Part shown: piece after piece, positions 18,739-27,206 of the stretch
How positions within the stretch are numbered: the first letter of the stretch is position 1
Layout of the letters: the number at the start of each line of letters is the position of its first letter
NCBI GenBank assembly: GCA_016706685.1
Contig: JADJJE010000008.1
Coordinates: 290,747 to 354,746 of the forward strand
Direction: 5' to 3'
Length of the DNA: 64,000 nucleotides
Source: Sandaracinaceae bacterium
GTDB lineage: Bacteria; Myxococcota_A; Polyangia; Polyangiales; Houyiibacteriaceae
Position numbers and translations under genes: made by a program
Notes under the pieces: generated by a model
Databases searched by the model: none
What the model was told of the DNA's origin: nothing
Seen by the model: the letters and a program-made list of their open reading frames with translations, nothing else

Positions 18739-18810
18739 CCTGGCACGATACGGATCTCCCGATCCGGCGGTCAAGCAATCGCCATCGCGCCCCCACCGAA
18801 TTCCAGGCCC

Positions 18811-19758
18811 ATGACCCGACCCAAGCCCACCATCGCCCCCGGAGACGTGCTCTCCTATTCGTCCGGCAGCACCAACCGTGATCCCCACGGGTTTCGCATC
18901 ACCCAGAAGGGCGGAAACCTCCTCGGGCTCATCAAGATGCGCTGGCCCGGGCTCGTGGCCACGTTCGGTGATCGCATGCCCATCGTGATCAACACGTACC
19001 CGGCGCACATCGGCAGCTTCGACTTCGGCGTCACGGTGGACTCGTACCTCAGCTACACCACCGCCTCGCGCGCGCTGCACCTGGCCAGCGTGGAGAAGCT
19101 GCCGGTCATGCTGCTGGGGCAGTCCTTGTACCTGGCGCACCTGCTCTTCCAGCACACGCGCGACGGTCACCCCATGCCGGACTCCATCCTGTGCGGCGTC
19201 GGCGGCTACACCACGCCGCGCTCCCTCGAGAACGCGCTGCGCGACGTGTGCGAGCGCCACGGCACCACGATGACCATGCTGCATGGCTACGGCGTGGCCG
19301 AGGTGGACGCCGCCGTGCTGCTGGCCGCGTCTCGCAGCGACAAAGGCGAGCTGCTGTACGAGCGCCGCAGCCCCGACGTGGAGGTGAGCTTCGACGGCAC
19401 CAACCTCCTGCTCTCGCTCAAGGCCCCCACGGGCGCGTACATCATCGAGCGCTTCCCCACGGGGGACCAGGGCAAGGCGGTGGGCGAGAACTACTTGGTG
19501 TGGAACCCCGAGCGCCTCAACCCGCAGGTGGAGATGCTGCTCGAGGGCTGGAGCGTGGAGGACTGGCAGCGCCGCACGGGCTACATCCACTACGGGCAGC
19601 AGCTGCGCTTCCAGCTGCGCAAGGGCGTGGAGGCCAAGAGCCCCATCGAGATGGAGTTCTACGAGTACGCGCGGCAGTACGGCCACGACTGGCTCTTCAA
19701 GCCGGAGTGGAGCGCGCGCATGCCCACCAGCAAGTCCATGCGTCGCACGCTCATCTGA
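18811..19758 (+). CDS. ANL-superfamily-like protein, truncated adenylate-forming fold
   Basis: This intact 315-residue protein begins close to a P-loop-like motif, LSYSSGSTNRDPHGFRIT, similar to the A3 SSGTTG motif of acyl-CoA synthetases. Further on, TTMTMLHGYGVAEVDAAVLLA resembles the A5 YGxTE region. The large N-terminal part of a normal ~500-residue ANL enzyme is missing. The C-terminal part (YLVWNPERLNPQVEMLLEGW; EYARQYGHDWLFKPEW) does not show the usual A8/A10 lysine signature. It is divergent from the GNAT gene. It could be an atypical CoA ligase or a non-catalytic relative. Confidence 0.5.
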   Translation: MTRPKPTIAPGDVLSYSSGSTNRDPHGFRITQKGGNLLGLIKMRWPGLVATFGDRMPIVINTYPAHIGSFDFGVTVDSYLSYTTASRALHLASVEKLPVMLLGQSLYLAHLLFQHTRDGHPMPDSILCGVGGYTTPRSLENALRDVCERHGTTMTMLHGYGVAEVDAAVLLAASRSDKGELLYERRSPDVEVSFDGTNLLLSLKAPTGAYIIERFPTGDQGKAVGENYLVWNPERLNPQVEMLLEGWSVEDWQRRTGYIHYGQQLRFQLRKGVEAKSPIEMEFYEYARQYGHDWLFKPEWSARMPTSKSMRRTLI

Positions 19759-19821
19759 CTGGGGCGGCTGCTCGGAGGGGCTGTCCGTCGCCGCATCCGC
19801 AGGCGGCCCTCGCGCGGCTCC

Positions 19822-21291
19822 TCAGTTGCGGTCCAGCAGCAGGTTCTGCGTGGTCATGGTCGGCGGCGGCGGCGTTTCGGCCGCCATCACGGCCTGCTCG
19901 GCCATCGCGGGACGACTGGAGCTGCTGCTGCGGCTGCTGCTGCGCGACGAAGACGACGAGCGCTGGCTCGCGTCGCTGTCCGTGTTCTCGCCTTCGGCTG
20001 CTGCGGCTTCGGCGTTCTCGGCGACCACGGGCGGTGGGACCTCGGCGGGCACCACGGGCGGCGCGGGCGGCGCGACCACGGCCCCCACCGCCTCCGCGGG
20101 CACAGTGGGCAGCGGCACCTCCATGGGCGCCGCGGTGGGCGAGGCCTCGACCGCGGGCGTGGGGCTGTTGCTGCTGGCGAAGTACGCGCCCAGCCCACCC
20201 GCCAAGAGCAGCGCGGCAAAGGCCGCAGCGCCCAGCATGAGCTTGCGGTTGCGGCCCTCGTCGGGGCGCGTGCGGATGTGCGAGCGCGCGAGGGTCCCCG
20301 TGCCGGACGAGACCTGCAGGGACCCGGTCAGCTCGTCGGTGCCACGCGACACGATGCGCCGGATGCGCTGCGCCTGCTCCAGCAGCTGGCCGTCGTTCAT
20401 GGCAACAGCGATGTCTTGCGCGAACTCGGCCACGTCGCGGTAGCGCTTGTCCGGGTTCTTGGTGAGCGCGCCGGCCACGGCGTCGTCCAGCGCCGGCGGC
20501 ACGTCAGCGCGCAGCTCGCGCGTGCGCGGCGGGTCGTTCTCGAGCACCATGGCCACCAGCTCGGTCATGGTCTCGGCTTCGTACGGCAGGCGCCCCGTGA
20601 GCAGCTCGAACGCCACCACGCCGAGCGACCACACGTCCGAGCGCTGGTCCACGTTGCGTGTGCTGCGCATCTGCTCGGGCGACATGTACATGGGCGAGCC
20701 CATGACGGCGCCGGTGCGCGTGAGGTTGTTCAGCTCGGTGCCGGACTTGGAGATGCCGAAGTCCAGCACCTTCACCTGCTCGGAGCCGTCCGAGGCGCTG
20801 GTGATGAAGAGGTTGCCGGGCTTGATGTCGCGATGGACGATGCCGTTCGCGTGAGCCGCCGCGAGCCCCTCGCAGGCCTGCAGGATGAGCCTCGCCGCGC
20901 GCGGGATGTCGCGCATGTAGACTTCGGTCTCGAGCACGTCCGCGAGGTCGCGCCCCTGCAGGTACTCCATCACGATGTAGGGCGAGCCGCTCTCGAGCGT
21001 GCCCACGTCGATGACGCCGGCCACGTGCGGGTTCTTGATGGAGACGGCCGCGCGTGCCTCGCGCAGGAAGCGCTCCACGATGCCCGTGTTGTTCACGTAC
21101 TCGGGCAGCAGGAACTTCATGGCCACTTTGCTGTTCAGCATCTGATGCGTGGCGCGCACCACCACGCCCATCCCGCCCGCGCCCAGCACCTGGTCCACCT
21201 TGTACTTGCCGGCCAGCACGTCGCCCACCGCGACACCCGTCTGGTGGAGGTCGTCGTGGGGGGTCGGGACGGCGGTCAACGGTTCAGTCAT
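19822..21291 (-). CDS. Hanks-type serine/threonine protein kinase with membrane anchor
   Basis: The 489-residue kinase has a Gly-rich loop LGAGGMGVVV (residues 36-45), ATP-anchoring K59, HRDIKPGN (153-160), DFG (177-179) and an activation segment ending GSPMYMSPEQM. A transmembrane helix lies at about 351-372 (LMLGAAAFAALLLAGGLGAY), so the kinase domain is cytoplasmic. Beyond it is a Pro/Ala-rich stretch and an unusual Ser/Arg tail (SSSSSRSSSRSSSSSR). No sensor domain is recognisable. Such kinases are abundant in myxobacteria and regulate development and metabolism; the substrate is unknown. It stands alone between a convergent and a same-strand gene. Confidence 0.95.
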   Translation of the reverse strand: MTEPLTAVPTPHDDLHQTGVAVGDVLAGKYKVDQVLGAGGMGVVVRATHQMLNSKVAMKFLLPEYVNNTGIVERFLREARAAVSIKNPHVAGVIDVGTLESGSPYIVMEYLQGRDLADVLETEVYMRDIPRAARLILQACEGLAAAHANGIVHRDIKPGNLFITSASDGSEQVKVLDFGISKSGTELNNLTRTGAVMGSPMYMSPEQMRSTRNVDQRSDVWSLGVVAFELLTGRLPYEAETMTELVAMVLENDPPRTRELRADVPPALDDAVAGALTKNPDKRYRDVAEFAQDIAVAMNDGQLLEQAQRIRRIVSRGTDELTGSLQVSSGTGTLARSHIRTRPDEGRNRKLMLGAAAFAALLLAGGLGAYFASSNSPTPAVEASPTAAPMEVPLPTVPAEAVGAVVAPPAPPVVPAEVPPPVVAENAEAAAAEGENTDSDASQRSSSSSRSSSRSSSSSRPAMAEQAVMAAETPPPPTMTTQNLLLDRN

Positions 21292-21429
21292 ACGTTCTCG
21301 GCGCGACGCGGGGGCAGGCCAGGGTCATAGACGCATGGCGAGATAAATCCGAGGCTAGCGGACCGAGGTGTGCACTTCAAGGTCACTGCATCATCGTTTT
21401 GGCCCGTGGGGCAAGTGTCTAGCCGTTTT

Positions 21430-22200
21430 CTAGGAGGGACAGCGGACCACGGCCTGCACGGGGGTGTCGAGCGCCCGGGTGGTGGCCAGCCGCGCCCGCT
21501 CGTAGGCCAGCGGGGCGTCCGTCAGCCGAAAGGGGCTGAGGCGGGGCAGCGCCTCCACCACCAGCGTCACCAGCTGGTCACGCACCGGGATGCGCAGCGA
21601 CGGACTGCCCGGCCGCCGCCAGGGCGAGCGCGAGGCCAGGTGGTGGTAGAGGACGCGCTCTCCCGTGGGCACCCCCAGCAGGCCCGGTCGGTCGGTGACG
21701 CCACCGTCCACCATGAGCCGCCCGTGGACCCGCACCGGGTGGAACATGCCGGGCACCGCGCACGAGGCGTGGATCGCAGCGGCCAGGTCGCCCGAGCTCA
21801 CGGGCCTCGGGCGGCGGGCGAAGACGTCGTGCACCACGAGGCTCGCGGGCACACGGCACTCTTCGAAGGTCTTGGCCGCGAGCACACCCTCGAGGCGCCG
21901 GCGAAAGAGCTGGCCCCGCAGCAGCCCCGCGCCGGGGGCCGGGTCCCAGAAGTCCTCGCGTCGCAGGCTCAGCAGGGTGTCGCGCAGCTCGGCGCTCGAG
22001 ACGCCGCTGGCCCACGTGCCGGTGACCAGCGCGCCCGCGCTCGAGCCCGCCACCGCGCGGGGCGTGAGCCCTTGCTCTTCGAGGGCTGCCAGCACCCCCG
22101 CGTGAGCAAAGAAGCCGAAGAAGCCGGAGCTCATGCCCAGCGTGAAGGGCGCCTCGGTCAGCCACGTGCGCAACGTCTTCGGGGGCGGCATCACGGCCAC
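21430..22200 (-). CDS. Patatin-like phospholipase
   Basis: This 256-residue protein carries the patatin catalytic dyad: nucleophile elbow AGSSAGAL (GSSAG, residues 52-56) and DGG at 165-167 (RLMVDGGVTDRPGL). The oxyanion-hole region reads LGMSSGFFGFFAHAGVL instead of the usual GGGxRG. It has no signal peptide, so it probably acts on membrane lipids from the cytoplasm. The start MAVMPPPKTLRTW lies 138 bp from the divergent fibro-slime gene, and no regulatory element is evident. The 138 bp beyond its stop, up to the kinase gene, holds nothing I recognise. Confidence 0.9.
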   Translation of the reverse strand: MAVMPPPKTLRTWLTEAPFTLGMSSGFFGFFAHAGVLAALEEQGLTPRAVAGSSAGALVTGTWASGVSSAELRDTLLSLRREDFWDPAPGAGLLRGQLFRRRLEGVLAAKTFEECRVPASLVVHDVFARRPRPVSSGDLAAAIHASCAVPGMFHPVRVHGRLMVDGGVTDRPGLLGVPTGERVLYHHLASRSPWRRPGSPSLRIPVRDQLVTLVVEALPRLSPFRLTDAPLAYERARLATTRALDTPVQAVVRCPS

Positions 22201-22328
22201 CGGTTAGCCTGTGCGCGCGCCCGCGCCACGCAGAAGCTCGTCGCTTCCAGTGCCACTGTCAGGCAGGCGGTGCATTTCGCGGCTCGATTGGGTAGCCTTG
22301 GGGCTTCCCCCTTGCGCCGGAGCTTGTC

Positions 22329-24284
22329 GTGAACCGCACTCTGCCCCCCGAGTCTCTCCATTCGTCCCGGCGCGCGCGTGCGCTCTGCTGGGTCGCCCTC
22401 CTCACCAGCCTGGCTGGCAGCGTGTTCGCGGGCTGTGGCAGCCCCGACGGCGGCGGAGGCATCGATCAGGGCGGAGGCGAGGGCGGCGTGCAGGACCTGG
22501 GCGTGATCCCAGACGGCTGCAACGACGGCGTGGTGGTCCTGCCCGAGGCATGTGACGACCGCAACAACCTCGACGGAGATGGGTGTTCGCGGGACTGCAG
22601 CACCATCGACCCCAGCTTCATCTGCCCGGTGGCTGGCTCGCCCTGCATCCGCGTGGTGACGTGCGGCAACTCGCGCATCGAGGGGCCCGAGACCTGCGAT
22701 GACGGCGACGACGACGCGGGCGACGGCTGCTCCGTGACGTGCCGCGTGGAGTCCGGCTGGACGTGCCCCACCGTGGGCGCGGCGTGCGTGGCCACCGAGT
22801 GCGGCGATGGCATCGTGGCCGGCTTCGAGGCCTGCGACGACGACGACAACGCGGCCCCCGGGTGCGACGACAACTGCCAGCTCGAAGAGGGCTACGCGTG
22901 CCCCACGCCGGGTGCGGCCTGCGTCCCGACCGACTGCGGCGACCAGGACGTGGAGGGCACCGAGGAGTGCGACGACGGAAACCTCGCCGTGGGCGACGGC
23001 TGCGACCCGTTCTGCAAGCGCGAACCCGACTGCACGGACGGCGTGTGCGTGGCGGTGTGTGGCGACGGCCTGCGCTGGGCGCCCGAGGCCTGCGACGACG
23101 GCAACACCGTCGGCGGCGACGGCTGCGCGGCCAACTGCCTGATGGTGGAGCAGGGCTTCACCTGCGTGGAGATCCCGCTGCCCGCGCCCGACGAGGTGCA
23201 GATCCCGGTGACCTACCGCGACTTCCGCCGCGGCTGCTCGGCGCCCGGGAATCCCAATGGCTACCCCACCGAGGGTGAGACCGGCGCCACGCCGCCGTTC
23301 GGGCACCCCGACTTCGACTGCTTCGACAGCGCCGACACGGGCATCGTGCAGAACACGCTCAGCTCCGACGGCAAGCCCCAGTTCGCGTCCTCGAACGTGG
23401 TCACCAGCGCCGACTCGTTCTCCACGTGGTACCGGTCCGACAACGACTGGAACCGGACCATCGCCGACGTGGTGACGCTGGGCGACATCGGCGGCGGCGC
23501 CTATCGGTTCGACAGCGACTCGTTCTTCCCGCTGACCGGCCGCGGGCTCGACGAGGAGATGTGCGGGAACGCGTCGTGCGAGGCGCTCCACGCCGACGGC
23601 AACGGCTCCGGGAACCAGAACTTCTTCTTCACGTCCGAGGTGCGCTTCTGGTTCGAGTACGCGGGCGACGAGGTGCTCGCCTTCTCGGGCGACGACGACG
23701 TGTGGGTGTTCATCGACGGTCAGCTGGTGGTGGACATCGGCGGCGTGCACGGCCGCGAGAACGGCACCATCGACATCGCGGACTGCAACAACGCCAACCC
23801 GAACGACAACGGCGCCGGCTGCATCTCGGACCTGAGCCTCACCGTGGGCGGCATCTACGAGGCGGTGGTGTTCCAGGCCGAGCGCCACGTCGTGGAGTCG
23901 CAGTACCGCCTCACGCTCACCAACTTCACGCGCGCCCCCTCGCAGTGCATCGACGACTGCGGCGACGGCATCGTGTCCTCGCGCGAGGCGTGCGACCTGA
24001 TGGGCATGAACGGCATGGGCGATGGGTCGGCCTACGGGGGCTGCACCACCAACTGCACGTTCGAGCCCTACTGCGGCGACGGCGAGGTGGACGACGCCTT
24101 CGGCGAGACGTGCGACGACGGCCTGAACCTGGGCGGCGCGTCCAGCGCGTGCGCACCCGGCTGCATGTCCACCGGCGCCAGCTGCGGCGACGGCGTGGTG
24201 CAGGTGTCCGAGGGCGAGCAGTGCGACGACATGAACGACCTCGAGAACGACGGCTGCTTCATGTGTGCCCTCGAGTTCGAGTGA
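22329..24284 (+). CDS. Secreted DUF4215 repeat / fibro-slime domain protein
   Basis: This 651-residue protein starts at GTG 22329 and has a long N-region and lipobox-like LAGSVFAGC. Five myxobacterial Cys-rich repeats follow (DUF4215 pattern ..EACDDGNTVGGDGCAANC..). The centre is a fibro-slime/PA14-like domain (FFFTSEVRFWFEYAGDEVL; DDDVWVFIDGQLVVDIGGVHG), and further Cys-rich repeats close the protein (CGDGVVQVSEGEQCDD). Acidic Asp-rich loops suggest calcium binding. It probably sits on the cell surface and binds glycans or matrix. Family knowledge supports an adhesion or matrix role, but no direct evidence is visible here. Confidence 0.9.
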   Translation: MNRTLPPESLHSSRRARALCWVALLTSLAGSVFAGCGSPDGGGGIDQGGGEGGVQDLGVIPDGCNDGVVVLPEACDDRNNLDGDGCSRDCSTIDPSFICPVAGSPCIRVVTCGNSRIEGPETCDDGDDDAGDGCSVTCRVESGWTCPTVGAACVATECGDGIVAGFEACDDDDNAAPGCDDNCQLEEGYACPTPGAACVPTDCGDQDVEGTEECDDGNLAVGDGCDPFCKREPDCTDGVCVAVCGDGLRWAPEACDDGNTVGGDGCAANCLMVEQGFTCVEIPLPAPDEVQIPVTYRDFRRGCSAPGNPNGYPTEGETGATPPFGHPDFDCFDSADTGIVQNTLSSDGKPQFASSNVVTSADSFSTWYRSDNDWNRTIADVVTLGDIGGGAYRFDSDSFFPLTGRGLDEEMCGNASCEALHADGNGSGNQNFFFTSEVRFWFEYAGDEVLAFSGDDDVWVFIDGQLVVDIGGVHGRENGTIDIADCNNANPNDNGAGCISDLSLTVGGIYEAVVFQAERHVVESQYRLTLTNFTRAPSQCIDDCGDGIVSSREACDLMGMNGMGDGSAYGGCTTNCTFEPYCGDGEVDDAFGETCDDGLNLGGASSACAPGCMSTGASCGDGVVQVSEGEQCDDMNDLENDGCFMCALEFE

Positions 24285-24352
24285 CGCGCGGCCTTTGATG
24301 GCTCGTGAGCCTGGCCCTTGCATCGCGCGGCGCACAGCGGCGATGCTTGGGC

Positions 24353-25237
24353 ATGGCGTCGAAGCACAAGGCCCTGCCCACCAACGTCCCCGGTGACTTC
24401 TTCGTCGACAGCGGCTGCATCGACTGCGGCACCTGTCGCTGGGTGGCGCTCGGCACCTTCGACGGCAAGAACGACCAGAGCTTCGTGCGGCAGCAGCCCG
24501 AGGGGGCGCAGATCGCCGCCGCGCTGCGAGCCGTGGTGGCGTGCCCCACGGGCAGCATCGGCACGCTGAGCAAGCACGACCTCGCGCCGGCCATCGAGAG
24601 CTTCCCCATGCCCATCGACGCGCGCGAGGACACGGGCATCTACCACCTCGGGTTCCACAGCCGCGACAGCTTCGGCGCAGCCAGCTACCTCATCGTGCGG
24701 GGTGACGGGCGCAACGTGATGGTGGACTCGCCGCGCTTCAACAAGGGCCTGGTGGAGCGCATCGAGGCGCTCGGCGGCGTGCACACCATGTTCCTCACGC
24801 ACCGCGACGACGTGGCCGACCACGACCGCTACGCCGCAGCGCTGGGGGCCACGCGCGTCATGCACAAGCGCGACCTGCGCCCGCACACGCGCAGCGTGGA
24901 GAGCCTCATCGAGATCACGGAGCCCACCCCGCTCGACGACGAGCTGCTCATGATCCCGGTGCCCGGCCACACGCAGGGCTCCATGTGCCTCTTGTACAAG
25001 GACCGCTACCTGTTCAGCGGCGACCACCTGGCGTGGGACATCATCCGCAAGCGCCTGTTCAGCTTTCGGCAGGCGTGCTGGTACGACTGGGACCAGCAGA
25101 TCGCGTCCACCGAGGCACTGCGCGGGCGCAGCTTCGAGTGGGTGCTGCCGGGGCACGGGCCGCGCGGGAAGGCCAGCGCAGAGGCCATGCAGCAGGCGCT
25201 CGAGGGCTGCATCGCGTGGATGCGCAAGGCCGCCTGA
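24353..25237 (+). CDS. Ferredoxin - metallo-beta-lactamase fusion hydrolase
   Basis: This 294-residue protein starts MASKHKALPTNVPG. Its N-terminal 75 residues form a 4Fe-4S ferredoxin-like segment with Cys ligands in SGCIDCGTC and a later ACPTGSIG. An MBL domain follows: MFLTHRDDVADHDRYAAAL, which is the HxHxDH site altered to HRDDVADH, then VPGHTQGSMCLLY, LFSGDHLAWD and a final LPGHGPRG. The fusion suggests redox-linked hydrolysis or a regulatory cluster. An upstream in-frame GTG at 24305 is less likely because it would encode an unrelated basic tail. It is intact and alone. Confidence 0.8.
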   Translation: MASKHKALPTNVPGDFFVDSGCIDCGTCRWVALGTFDGKNDQSFVRQQPEGAQIAAALRAVVACPTGSIGTLSKHDLAPAIESFPMPIDAREDTGIYHLGFHSRDSFGAASYLIVRGDGRNVMVDSPRFNKGLVERIEALGGVHTMFLTHRDDVADHDRYAAALGATRVMHKRDLRPHTRSVESLIEITEPTPLDDELLMIPVPGHTQGSMCLLYKDRYLFSGDHLAWDIIRKRLFSFRQACWYDWDQQIASTEALRGRSFEWVLPGHGPRGKASAEAMQQALEGCIAWMRKAA

Positions 25238-25249
25238 GCCGCGCGCGTT

Positions 25250-27157
25250 TCAGAGTTCATCCTCGACATTGCGGACGATTCCGGGGGCTCCCGCCATGCC
25301 TGATGACCCCAACGAGAGACCCCCGTCCCCTCCCGACCCGGCCGAACCCGACGTCACGAGCGTGTTCGTCTCGCCATAGGTCGACGCCACAGTGTGGTTG
25401 TGGACGTAGATGCCGTAGCTGGAGCCTCCCGCACCACCGCCACCGCCTGCCCCGTGGCCCCCGTCGCCGCCGTTGCCGCCGCTCCCTCCTGCACCGAGCA
25501 CGAACGACCACGCGGCCCCGGCGGTGCCACCGCCCGCGCCCCCTTCGCCCCCTTCGCCGCCTCGGTTGCCCGCGCCCCCGCGGCCCCCGTCGCCGCCGGT
25601 TCCGAGCGTGATCGTGTTGTTCGAAAGGGAGGGCAGGCTCGAGCTGGGTGCCGAGAAGACGATGAAGAATGCGAACGATCCGCCGCCGGGATCGCCAGCA
25701 CCCCCACCCGTGCCTCCGCAGCCGCCAGCACCGCCGCCGCCGCCGCTGCCTCCGAGCGTGTCCGCGATGCCCGCACAGAGGACCGTGTGGTCGACGCCGC
25801 CGCCAGCACCGCCGCCGCCGGCGCCGCCGCCCGGAGTTCCGTGGGTGCCCGCGTGCCCGCCCCCGCCCCGCCACTCCGCGGAGGCCTCCACTGTCGATCC
25901 GGTGCCACCCATGCCGCCTGCTCCGTTGGCTCCGGGGCCACCGTCCATGCCAGCCACGCCGGCCGCCGACATTCCGCCCGTGTTGCACGCTCCACAGTTC
26001 GGGCAGGTACGGTCGGACCCGCCGGGCCCGGCCGTGCCGGCCGTCCCACCCGCAATGGAGCGCGAACCTACCCCGCCGCTGTTCTGAGCGGTGGTGCCGG
26101 AGGGGCACAAGGCACCCGCTCCAGCGCCGCCCGACACGCTCATGCCACCACAGACCTGCGTCCCCGGTGCACCGCACGATGTCGTCACGGATGTGCCAGA
26201 GGCGTTGAAGCATTGGGGAACGTTGCCGGGCACGTCGGGCGCCTGACTACACATGCTGACGGCGGCCGTCTCGATGTAGCGTTCGCCCGATTGTCCGTCG
26301 GGTCCATCGGTGCCCTCGAGTCCAGCCGTACCCGATGATCCATCAGCACCCCTCCCGGCGAAGACGTGGTTGTCGCGGATCACGAGGTCAGACGACGCAT
26401 CCCGAATCCAGAAGGCGTAGCTGTTGGCCGAGCTCGTGACAGCATCGGTCCCCTGCACAGTGAAGCCCTCGAACACGGTCGGTAGCGTGATGCCGTCGGC
26501 GACGACCGACTTGGCGTGTCCGGCTCCTGCCATTGGCCGCACGGTGGACACGTTCGCGCCGGGGTTGCGCTCCCAGGTGGACGGGTGGTGGCCTCCGAGT
26601 AGGTGCTTGCCGTCAACCAGCGTCACGCGCTCCGTGTAGAGCCCCGCAGCGACCAACACTCTCGCCCGGTCGACCCGGACAGCCTCCGTGAGTCCGAACC
26701 CGATCGACCTGCACGGGTGGGCGCCTTGCTGCGTGCCCACGGGGCCAAGCCCGCAGCCGGTCTGATCCACTGCGGCCGCGTCGGAGGTCGAGACGTAGAT
26801 CGCGTCCTCGTCGAGCTCGAATTCGCAGCCGTCTGCGGGGAACCCGTTGAGGTCGTAGTGGCCCTCCGAGCAGCCGTCGCCGCCAGCGTCGCCCGAGTTG
26901 CCCGAATCCTCGGCGTGCGCGGCGTCTTGGCTGGCATCGGCGTGCGCGGCGTCTTGGCTGGCATCGGCGTGCGCGGCGTCTTGGCTGGCATCGGCGTGCG
27001 CGGCGTCTTGGCTGGCGTCCTGCGGGGTCATGGCATCGCGTTGGGTCATGGCATCGCGGCTGGTCGCCGCATCCGTCGGACCTTCCGAGGTCTGACAACC
27101 CAGCTGCGACACAACCAGCAGACTTCCCAAGGCTGCAATCCACCCTCGATGATGCAT
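25250..27157 (-). CDS. Gly-rich PGRS-like surface lipoprotein
   Basis: This 635-residue lipoprotein has lipobox VVSQLGC, then an Asp/Ala linker with four tandem DASQDAAHA units, and a beta-helix-like middle domain (AIYVSTSDAAAVDQTGCGLG; VLVAAGLYTERVTLVDGKHLLGG). Its long C-terminal half is dominated by GGxGGxGG runs interrupted by short hydrophobic turns. It resembles the DUF1565-type parallel beta-helix proteins found in myxobacteria. Low-complexity Gly-rich loops of this kind usually form a stacked surface structure. The whole frame is open although the repeats would be prone to error, which supports it being real. Confidence 0.8.
   Translation of the reverse strand: MHHRGWIAALGSLLVVSQLGCQTSEGPTDAATSRDAMTQRDAMTPQDASQDAAHADASQDAAHADASQDAAHADASQDAAHAEDSGNSGDAGGDGCSEGHYDLNGFPADGCEFELDEDAIYVSTSDAAAVDQTGCGLGPVGTQQGAHPCRSIGFGLTEAVRVDRARVLVAAGLYTERVTLVDGKHLLGGHHPSTWERNPGANVSTVRPMAGAGHAKSVVADGITLPTVFEGFTVQGTDAVTSSANSYAFWIRDASSDLVIRDNHVFAGRGADGSSGTAGLEGTDGPDGQSGERYIETAAVSMCSQAPDVPGNVPQCFNASGTSVTTSCGAPGTQVCGGMSVSGGAGAGALCPSGTTAQNSGGVGSRSIAGGTAGTAGPGGSDRTCPNCGACNTGGMSAAGVAGMDGGPGANGAGGMGGTGSTVEASAEWRGGGGHAGTHGTPGGGAGGGGAGGGVDHTVLCAGIADTLGGSGGGGGAGGCGGTGGGAGDPGGGSFAFFIVFSAPSSSLPSLSNNTITLGTGGDGGRGGAGNRGGEGGEGGAGGGTAGAAWSFVLGAGGSGGNGGDGGHGAGGGGGAGGSSYGIYVHNHTVASTYGETNTLVTSGSAGSGGDGGLSLGSSGMAGAPGIVRNVEDEL
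26914..27021 (-). repeat. 27-bp tandem repeat (4 copies) in lipoprotein gene
   Basis: There are four copies of a 27-bp unit encoding DASQDAAHA; three are identical and the one nearest the N-terminus varies in its last bases. The array makes an in-frame, length-variable linker between the lipid anchor and the folded domain. Confidence 0.9.
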
Positions 27158-27206
27158 CCGGACACACTAGACGCAGGCCCATGCGACCGCAAGGAGTCGG
27201 GTGGCG

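Noticed and set aside
22191..24335. 714-codon minus-strand open frame
   Set aside because: It is antisense to the fibro-slime gene; its His/Val/Ala-rich content is typical of a shadow frame.
26914..27021. CRISPR array
   Set aside because: The repeats are contiguous without spacers and are in frame within a lipoprotein gene. No CRISPR array is seen elsewhere.
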